DNA from: an uncultured Collinsella sp.
Lineage (GTDB): Bacteria > Actinomycetota > Coriobacteriia > Coriobacteriales > Coriobacteriaceae
DNA: 11,083 bases
Reading direction: 5' to 3'
NCBI GenBank assembly: GCA_902470895.1
Contig: CABRID010000070.1
Coordinates: 1 to 11,083 of the forward strand
The notes beneath the pieces are model-generated. The model saw only the letters and a list, made by a program, of their open reading frames with translations. It had not been told where the DNA came from and made no database searches. Positions 6,758-11,083 of this stretch are shown here, in pieces. The position numbers and the translations under genes are program-made. Position 1 is the first letter of the stretch. Each line of letters opens with the position of its first letter.

Positions 6758-7444
6758 ATGACCGTTGATCCTTTGATCCAGTCCCTGAAGGGCAAGCTCG
6801 TCGTGAGTGTTCAGGCGTATATGGGCGAGCCGCTTCGTACGCCCGAGACCATGGCTCAAATGTCTCGCGCCTGCGAGCTTGGCGGCGCCGCCGCTATTCG
6901 CTGCCAGGGTCTTGCCGACATCGCCGCCATTAAGGGCCGCTGTGAGGTCCCCGTCATCGGCTTGTGGAAGGATGGACACGAGGGCGTCTACATCACGCCG
7001 ACGCTGCGTCATGCTCGCGCCTGCGTTGCTGCGGGTGCCGACATCGTGGCAATTGATGCCACTGATCGCCCGCGTCCTGATGGCAAGACCGTCGAGGATA
7101 CCTTCCGTCCGCTGCACGAGGAGGGTGTGCTCCTGATGGCCGACTGCGCCACCATCGAGGACATTCGCCGTGCGGTTGATATGGGCTTTGACCTGGTATC
7201 CACTACGCTTTCTCATGGTGTCGCCGCCATCGACTGCACCATGGCCGATGGCCCCGATCTGCCGCTCCTGCGTCAGGCGACCGAGGAATTCCCCGGTCTT
7301 CCCATCATCTGCGAGGGCCGCGTGCACACGCCCGAGGAAGCCCGCGCCGCGATTGATGCGGGCGCCTGGGCCGTTGTCGTCGGCACCGCCATCACGCACC
7401 CCACGAGTATTACAAGTTGGTTCAAGGCTGCGCTTGAGGCGTAA
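6758..7444 (+). CDS. nanE: N-acetylmannosamine-6-phosphate 2-epimerase
   Basis: TIM-barrel cytoplasmic enzyme, 228 residues (usual family length), converting ManNAc-6-P into GlcNAc-6-P and so joining sialic acid breakdown to amino sugar metabolism. Family motifs are clear: VVSVQAYMGEPLR 15-27, AAAIRCQG 44-51, VIGLWK with Lys71, ADIVAIDATDRPRPDG 94-109, LMADC 126-130, CEGRVHTPEEA 185-195 and AVVVGTAITHP near the C-terminus. Arg48, Lys71 and Glu186 fit the positions of the catalytic residues known from Clostridium perfringens NanE. The ATG at 6758 is chosen over an in-frame GTG at 6719, which lies within the arm of the upstream hairpin. AAAGG at 6742-6746 sits 11 bases before the ATG, a spacing that suits pairing with the 3' end of the anti-Shine-Dalgarno. 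It is the last gene of the nan block. Confidence 0.95.
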   Translation: MTVDPLIQSLKGKLVVSVQAYMGEPLRTPETMAQMSRACELGGAAAIRCQGLADIAAIKGRCEVPVIGLWKDGHEGVYITPTLRHARACVAAGADIVAIDATDRPRPDGKTVEDTFRPLHEEGVLLMADCATIEDIRRAVDMGFDLVSTTLSHGVAAIDCTMADGPDLPLLRQATEEFPGLPIICEGRVHTPEEARAAIDAGAWAVVVGTAITHPTSITSWFKAALEA

Positions 7445-7471
7445 GACAGGCCTCGTATCCGCTTGGGGCGG

Positions 7472-7477
7472 TATACT
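7472..7477 (+). promoter_or_regulatory. Candidate -10 box upstream of rapZ
   Basis: TATACT lies in the 98-base spacer after nanE. No good -35 hexamer is visible 16-18 bases upstream and there is no extended TGn, so the promoter would be weak or activator dependent. If used, transcription would begin around 7483 and run through the hairpin at 7496-7524 before reaching rapZ. Confidence 0.4.
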
Positions 7478-7495
7478 CAATAAAGGCAATTGATC

Positions 7496-7531
7496 GCGCG
7501 GGATCCGCTGGCCGGGTCCCGCGCTTGTTTT
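7496..7531 (+). terminator. Intrinsic terminator between nanE and rapZ
   Basis: GCGCGGGA (7496-7503) pairs with TCCCGCGC (7517-7524). A T.G pair and CC/GG extend the stem inward to 11 bp around a 7-base loop. TTGTTTT follows (7525-7531). This is the natural end of the nan transcript. The T-run abuts the rapZ ribosome binding site AGGAGG (7532-7537), so if rapZ is transcribed from upstream the hairpin would act as an attenuator. Confidence 0.8.
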
Positions 7532-7542
7532 AGGAGGCACAC

Positions 7543-8463
7543 ATGCAAAAGGGAGATGCCATGGATGCGGCGGAGCGCTCGGAGCGCATCCCCGATATCG
7601 TCATCATCACCGGAATGTCCGGATCGGGCCGAACGCAGGCCATGCATGTGTTCGAGGACATGGGCTATTTTTGCATCGACAACTTGCCTCCGCGTCTGAT
7701 CGCCCAGCTTGCCGAACTCGTCGGCATCAATACGGGCGTGGGCAGGCATCTTGCCGTCACCTGCGACCTGCGCAGCCAGGGCTTGTTCGATGAGCTGCTC
7801 GATGCCGTTGCCGCGCTCGAGGAGCGCGAGATGAGCTGTGACATCGTGTTTCTCGAGGCCTCTGACGAGGTGCTGATCCGTCGTTATAGCGAAAACCGCC
7901 GCCGCCATCCCATTGCCAAGCCGGGGGAGACTACGGCCGATGCGATTCAGCGCGAGCGCCTGCAGCTGCAGGGCGTTCGCGACCGAGCTGACATGATTAT
8001 CGATACGAGCCGCCTGCGCACCTCTGCCCTACGCAACAAATTGCGCATGGCGTTCTCCGAGTTGTCCGACCAGCAGCTCATGGACGTTCACGTGTTCTCG
8101 TTTGGCTTTAAGCACGGTATGCCCGTCGAGGCGGACATTATGATCGACGTTCGCTTCCTGCCCAATCCGTTCTACGATCCCGAGATGCGCACCATGACCG
8201 GTCTCGATAAGAAGGTCTCCGACTTTGTTCTGGATCATCCCAAGACCCAGGAGTTCTGGAAGGCCTGGACGCAGCTGCTCGATACGGTCATGCCCGGCTA
8301 TATCGCGGAGGGCAAGCCGCAGCTTTCTATTGCCATCGGTTGCACGGGCGGTCAACACCGCAGCGTTGCCATCGCCGAGGCCACGGCACGTTATTTGGAA
8401 GGCGCCCAATATCACGTGAGCATTTCCCATCGCGACCTGTCGCGCGCCAACACGAAAGCATAG
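7543..8463 (+). CDS. rapZ: RNase adapter / nucleotide-binding protein RapZ (YvcJ family)
   Basis: 306-residue P-loop protein. In E. coli RapZ binds small RNAs and guides RNase E to control glmS; in Gram-positive bacteria the YvcJ homologues bind and hydrolyse nucleotides and their role is less clear. The P-loop GMSGSGRT is at 24-31 and has Arg30 where the standard Walker A has Lys, a change I associate with actinobacterial members (GAGR type). Other family blocks: GYFCIDNLPP 41-50, FLEASDEVLIRRYSENRRRHP 103-123, FSFGFKHGMPVEAD 185-198, DVRFLPNPFY 202-211 and the C-terminal GCTGGQHRSV 266-275. AGGAGG five bases upstream selects the ATG at 7543 over that at 7561. whiA starts six bases downstream, so the pair is probably co-transcribed and coupled. 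Confidence 0.95.
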   Translation: MQKGDAMDAAERSERIPDIVIITGMSGSGRTQAMHVFEDMGYFCIDNLPPRLIAQLAELVGINTGVGRHLAVTCDLRSQGLFDELLDAVAALEEREMSCDIVFLEASDEVLIRRYSENRRRHPIAKPGETTADAIQRERLQLQGVRDRADMIIDTSRLRTSALRNKLRMAFSELSDQQLMDVHVFSFGFKHGMPVEADIMIDVRFLPNPFYDPEMRTMTGLDKKVSDFVLDHPKTQEFWKAWTQLLDTVMPGYIAEGKPQLSIAIGCTGGQHRSVAIAEATARYLEGAQYHVSISHRDLSRANTKA

Positions 8464-8469
8464 GCCTGC

Positions 8470-9399
8470 ATGTCGTTTACCGCCGAGGTGCGTGACGAGC
8501 TCGCGCGCTGCGAACCCGAATGTGAATACTGCGATTTGTCGACGCTTGCCGCCCTGACACGTGTGAGCGGTACGCTTTCGCTGGCCGGCTCCGGGCGGTA
8601 TCGTTTGACGGTCGCGACCGAGACGGGTGCCGTCGCGCGTACGATGATCACACTGACGCATCGCATCCTTAAGCTCAAAACGGAGTTCACGGTCCGCAAA
8701 TCTGTATTGCATAAGGTTCGAAACTACCTCATCACCTTGCCCGATCAGCCCGATTTGGATAAGGCTCTGGTGCTGCTGGGTATCCTCGACCGGAGGGGAG
8801 GACTTGTCGCCGGCGTGCCCCGGCATATCGTTGCCCGTCCTTGCTGCAGACTTGCCTATATCCGCGGCGCGCTCATCGCGGGCGGCTTCGTGGCCGACCC
8901 ACGCGGCGATTTTCATTTGGAGATCGCGGTGCAGGGCGAGCAATATGCCAAGGGGCTTTGTGACCTGTTGGAGCAGATTGGGGTTCATGCGCGTGTTAAT
9001 GCACGGCGGGGGTCTTATGCCGTGTACATTAAGAGCGCCGAGGAAATCGAGCAGCTCCTAAAGCTGGTCGGCGCCAAGCGCAGCGTTGCCGAGATCGAGG
9101 AAGCGCGCGCGGTCAAATTGGTTAAGAACGACGTAAACCGTCGCGTGAACGCCGAGCTCGCCAACCAGACCAGAAGCGCCGGTGCCGCCCAGCATCAGCT
9201 TGCGTTGATCGATGAGCTCGAGCAGCGTGGCCTTCGCGATGCGCTTCCGGATGCCTTGGCGGTCTTTTGCGACCTGCGCGAGCGCTACCCCGATCTGTCA
9301 CTGCGTGATTTGGGGGAGATGGCTGACCCTCCCTTGTCGAAGTCGGCCCTCTACCATCGTGTTTTACGGCTTGAAAAGCTCATTGAAGCAAACAGGTAG
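8470..9399 (+). CDS. whiA: DNA-binding protein WhiA
   Basis: 309-residue regulator combining a LAGLIDADG homing-endonuclease-like fold without nuclease function with a C-terminal helix-turn-helix. In Streptomyces it drives sporulation septation genes; in non-sporulating bacteria it is linked to cell division. The N-terminal SFTAEVRDELAR, the CCRLAYIRGALIAGGF block at 125-140, the VNRRVNAELAN segment at 222-232 and the C-terminal LSLRDLGEMADPPLSKSALYHR helix-turn-helix near 277-297 are all typical, as is the length. There is only a weak AGG before the ATG at 8470, and the rapZ stop is six bases away, so translational coupling to rapZ is likely. yvcK, which commonly sits between rapZ and whiA in other Gram-positive genomes, is absent from this position. 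Confidence 0.95.
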   Translation: MSFTAEVRDELARCEPECEYCDLSTLAALTRVSGTLSLAGSGRYRLTVATETGAVARTMITLTHRILKLKTEFTVRKSVLHKVRNYLITLPDQPDLDKALVLLGILDRRGGLVAGVPRHIVARPCCRLAYIRGALIAGGFVADPRGDFHLEIAVQGEQYAKGLCDLLEQIGVHARVNARRGSYAVYIKSAEEIEQLLKLVGAKRSVAEIEEARAVKLVKNDVNRRVNAELANQTRSAGAAQHQLALIDELEQRGLRDALPDALAVFCDLRERYPDLSLRDLGEMADPPLSKSALYHRVLRLEKLIEANR

Positions 9400-9444
9400 T
9401 TTGAAGTATCGACTTATATATGGATTTAACTGCTATTTTAGTCT

Positions 9445-9458
9445 TTAAAACGTTTTAA
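9445..9458. promoter_or_regulatory. 14-bp perfect palindrome upstream of gapA
   Basis: TTAAAACGTTTTAA is a perfect palindrome centred on CG in the AT-rich spacer between whiA and gapA, about 57 bases upstream of the candidate -10. A central CG flanked by A/T arms resembles LacI/GalR-type operators. The binding protein is unknown. In AT-rich DNA short dyads can arise by chance, but 14 perfect bases including CG is notable. Confidence 0.5.
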
Positions 9459-9465
9459 CGAAAAT

Positions 9466-9506
9466 TTGATTTTCAATTTCGAGCATTCTCGTGAAATTCA
9501 AGTCAA
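9466..9506. promoter_or_regulatory. Imperfect inverted repeat covering the gapA -35 region
   Basis: Nested arms TTGA/TCAA (9466-9469, 9503-9506), AATTT/AAATT (9475-9479, 9494-9498) and CGAG/CTCG (9480-9483, 9488-9491) surround the loop CATT. The dyad covers the region where the -35 box of the gapA promoter would lie, as expected for a repressor operator. A smaller dyad GAAAAT-TTG-ATTTTC (9460-9474) overlaps its left side. It could instead be the whiA 3' hairpin, although no clean T-run follows. Confidence 0.45.
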
Positions 9507-9520
9507 AAAAAAGGTATATT
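9491..9520 (+). promoter_or_regulatory. Candidate sigma-70 type promoter for gapA
   Basis: GTGAAA (9491-9496) as -35 and TATATT (9515-9520) as -10 are separated by 18 bases. The -10 follows a run of A and lies 73 bases before the gapA start, so the transcript would have a leader of roughly 65 bases. The local shift from GC-rich coding DNA to AT-rich spacer supports a promoter here. Confidence 0.55.
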
Positions 9521-9540
9521 AGGCGAGTGGTTAGTTTGTG

Positions 9541-9575
9541 GGCCTCAACGGCGGGCGCTGTAGCTCGCGGGGGCC
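9541..9575 (+). other. Leader hairpin before gapA
   Basis: GCGGGC (9551-9556) pairs with GCTCGC (9563-9568), including one G.T pair, around the loop GCTGTA. GGCC (9541-9544) can pair with GGCC (9572-9575) to close the structure. It ends just before the ribosome binding site AAAGGAG (9581-9587). An mRNA-stabilising 5' hairpin for a highly expressed glycolytic gene is a reasonable reading. Confidence 0.45.
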
Positions 9576-9592
9576 TTACGAAAGGAGACACA

Positions 9593-10618
9593 ATGGCAGT
9601 AAAGGTTGCTATTAACGGCTTCGGTCGCATCGGTCGTCTGGCTTTCCGTCAGATGTTCGGTCATGAGGGCTCCGAGATCGTCGCTATCAACGACCTCACC
9701 TCTCCCGATATGCTCGCTTACCTGCTGAAGTACGACTCCACGCAGGGCAACTACGCTCGCGATCACGAGGTCGTCGCTGGTGAGGATTCCATCACCGTTG
9801 ACGGCAAGGAGATCAAGATCTACAAGGAGGCCGACGCCAACAACCTGCCTTGGGGCGACCTCGACGTCGACGTCGTGCTCGAGTGCACCGGCTTCTACAC
9901 CAGCAAGGCTAAGGCTCAGGCCCACATCAACGCTGGCGCCAAGAAGGTCGTCATCTCCGCTCCGGCTGGCAGCGATCTGCCCACCATCGTGTACAACGTC
10001 AACCATGAGACGCTGACCGCTGAGGACAACATCATCTCCGCTGCTTCCTGCACCACCAACTGCCTCGCCCCGATGGCCAAGGGTCTGAACGACTTCGCTC
10101 CCATCGTGTCCGGCATCATGACCACCATTCACGCCTGGACTGGCGACCAGATGCCGCTCGACGGCCCGCAGCGCAAGGGCAACAAGCGTCGTAGCCGCGC
10201 CTGCGCCGTCAACATCGTCCCCAACACCACCGGTGCTGCCAAGGCTATCGGCCTGGTTCTCCCCGAGCTCAACGGTAAGCTCATCGGTGCCGCCCAGCGC
10301 GTCCCGACGCCGACCGGCTCCATCACCAACCTCTACGCTGTCGTTGACAAGAAGGTCACCGTCGACGAGGTCAACGCCGCTATGAAGGCCTACGCTGCCA
10401 CCATCTCCGAGACCTTCGGTTACAACGAGGACGACATCGTCTCCACCGACATCATCGGCGAGACCCACGGCTCCATCTTCGACGCCACTCAGACCATGTG
10501 CTCTGACCTCGGCAACGGCCAGACCCTCGTTCAGGTCACCTCTTGGTACGACAACGAGAACTCTTACACCTCTCAGATGGTCCGCACCATCAAGTACTTC
10601 GAGAAGTTCGTTGCTTAA
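9593..10618 (+). CDS. gapA: Glyceraldehyde-3-phosphate dehydrogenase, type I
   Basis: 341-residue cytoplasmic glycolytic enzyme that oxidises glyceraldehyde-3-phosphate with NAD and phosphate to 1,3-bisphosphoglycerate. The Rossmann motif INGFGRIGR is at 7-15. Asp34 in INDLT is the residue expected for NAD rather than NADP preference. The catalytic SCTTNC has Cys153, and His180 (TTIHAWT) is the catalytic partner. DGPQRKGNKRR, NIVPNTTGAAKAIG, WYDNENSYTSQ and the length are all standard. AAAGGAG five bases before the ATG at 9593 fixes the start. Codon use is strongly biased to C/G-ending codons, as in highly expressed genes. pgk follows but beyond a strong terminator, so gapA is probably made in excess over pgk. 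Confidence 0.98.
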   Translation: MAVKVAINGFGRIGRLAFRQMFGHEGSEIVAINDLTSPDMLAYLLKYDSTQGNYARDHEVVAGEDSITVDGKEIKIYKEADANNLPWGDLDVDVVLECTGFYTSKAKAQAHINAGAKKVVISAPAGSDLPTIVYNVNHETLTAEDNIISAASCTTNCLAPMAKGLNDFAPIVSGIMTTIHAWTGDQMPLDGPQRKGNKRRSRACAVNIVPNTTGAAKAIGLVLPELNGKLIGAAQRVPTPTGSITNLYAVVDKKVTVDEVNAAMKAYAATISETFGYNEDDIVSTDIIGETHGSIFDATQTMCSDLGNGQTLVQVTSWYDNENSYTSQMVRTIKYFEKFVA

Positions 10619-10655
10619 TTTAGCTTTTAGCGAATAGCTCGTTGAGCGTCTAAAG

Positions 10656-10702
10656 AAGGGCGCGGCCTTATAGGGCTTACACCCTAGGGTCGCGCCCTTT
10701 TT
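10656..10702 (+). terminator. Strong intrinsic terminator after gapA
   Basis: The 12-bp stem 10656-10667 (AAGGGCGCGGCC) with 10688-10699 (GGTCGCGCCCTT) has one G.T pair. An upper stem TAGGG/CCCTA (10671-10675, 10682-10686) has a 6-base loop. TTTTT follows at 10698-10702. It stands between gapA and pgk, so either read-through supplies pgk or pgk has its own promoter; none is obvious in the remaining 56 bases. Confidence 0.88.
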
Positions 10703-10712
10703 ATAGGAAATC

Positions 10713-10735
10713 GTCTGCCGTAATGGGAGGCAGAC
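10713..10735 (+). other. Leader hairpin before pgk
   Basis: GTCTGCC (10713-10719) pairs perfectly with GGCAGAC (10729-10735) around a 9-base loop, ending 7 bases before the AAAGG (10743-10747) ribosome binding site of pgk. With no T-run it is more likely a 5' stabilising or processing hairpin than a terminator. Confidence 0.5.
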
Positions 10736-10758
10736 ACGTACGAAAGGTAGAAGCAAAC

Positions 10759-11062
10759 ATGGCCTTTACCAAGAAGACCGTCCGCGACATCGATGTCGAC
10801 GGCAAGCGCGTTCTCGTCCGCGTTGACTTCAACGTGCCTATCAAGGATGGCGTCGTTGGCGACACCACCCGTATCAAGGCTGCCCTGCCCACCATCAACT
10901 ATCTCGTTGAGCACAACGCTCGCGTCATCCTCATGAGCCACCTCGGCCGTCCCGATGGCACCGGCTTCCAGCCCGAGCTGTCCCTCGAGCCCGTCGCCAA
11001 GAAGCTCGCCGAGCTCTCTGGTCTCGACGTTGCCTTTGTCGCCGACACTTACGGCGAGAAGG
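10759..11062 (+). CDS. pgk: Phosphoglycerate kinase, 3' truncated at adapter junction
   Basis: N-terminal part of cytoplasmic phosphoglycerate kinase, which makes ATP and 3-phosphoglycerate from 1,3-bisphosphoglycerate. About 101 of an expected 390-400 residues are genuine. VLVRVDFNVP (18-27), DTTRIKAALPTI and the LMSHLGRP motif are diagnostic and include substrate-binding residues of the N-terminal domain. The start ATG is preceded by AAAGG at 11-base spacing, like nanE. The frame stays open to the window end, but residues after about position 102 are encoded by a sequencing adapter and are false. The gap-pgk order is typical of Gram-positive glycolytic clusters, where tpi often follows. Confidence 0.95.
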
Positions 11063-11083
11063 CTGTCTCTTATACACATCTGA
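11063..11083. other. Nextera/Tn5 transposase adapter sequence (artefact)
   Basis: CTGTCTCTTATACACATCT (11063-11081) is the 19-base Tn5 mosaic end, reverse complement form, used in Nextera libraries; the final GA matches the start of the read 1 adapter arm. It interrupts pgk. On the minus strand it creates the false protein start MCIRDS, a known mark of adapter contamination. This end of the contig should be trimmed at 11062. Confidence 0.97.

Noticed and set aside
9545..10756. 403-codon open frame on the minus strand opposite gapA
   Set aside because: It is antisense to gapA, runs through the gapA terminator and both spacers, and shows no recognisable domain; a codon-bias shadow.
10684..11079. 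131-codon minus-strand frame beginning MCIRDS
   Set aside because: Its start lies in the Tn5/Nextera adapter and the rest is antisense to pgk; an artefact.
1..11083. CRISPR array, tRNA or insertion sequence
   Set aside because: No regularly spaced repeats, no tRNA cloverleaf and no transposase or target-site duplication were seen on reading both strands.

Overview
The window is a GC-rich bacterial sequence in which every real gene lies on the plus strand. Gene order and protein style point to the Coriobacteriia, most likely a gut Collinsella. The grounds are a rapZ-whiA-gap-pgk block, an actinobacterial GxGR type P-loop in RapZ, strong C/G third-position codon bias and a gut-type nan cluster. 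The genus is inferred, not proven. Both ends are cut: the first gene lacks its N-terminus, and the last 21 bases are a Nextera/Tn5 adapter, not genome.

Left part (2-7444): a sialic-acid type catabolic cluster. It starts with a fused permease-ATPase and a second ATPase of an oligopeptide-family ABC importer. This layout matches SAT-type sialic acid importers. Next come a CE7/AXE1-like acetylesterase and, overlapping it by 8 bases, a shorter paralogue that has lost the catalytic serine. Then follow a DapA/NAL-family lyase (putative nanA), a ROK kinase carrying the AGHxGH signature of N-acetylmannosamine kinases (nanK), and N-acetylmannosamine-6-phosphate 2-epimerase (nanE). Together these would import a sialic acid, possibly remove O-acetyl groups, split it to ManNAc and pyruvate, phosphorylate ManNAc and epimerise it to GlcNAc-6-P. 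No sialidase, nagA, nagB, substrate-binding protein or regulator is seen here; some may lie upstream of the window.

The two spacers inside the nan block (5479-5651 and 6618-6757) each hold a roughly 100-base, nearly complete inverted repeat. Their G.U wobble pattern suggests opposite functional strands.

Right part (7445-11062): housekeeping genes. After a terminator come rapZ and whiA, six bases apart with no yvcK between them. An AT-rich spacer with dyad symmetries and a promoter then leads to gapA. A strong intrinsic terminator separates gapA from pgk, which is cut by the adapter junction. No tRNA, rRNA, CRISPR array or recognisable insertion sequence is seen. No gene-free stretch exceeds 300 bases.
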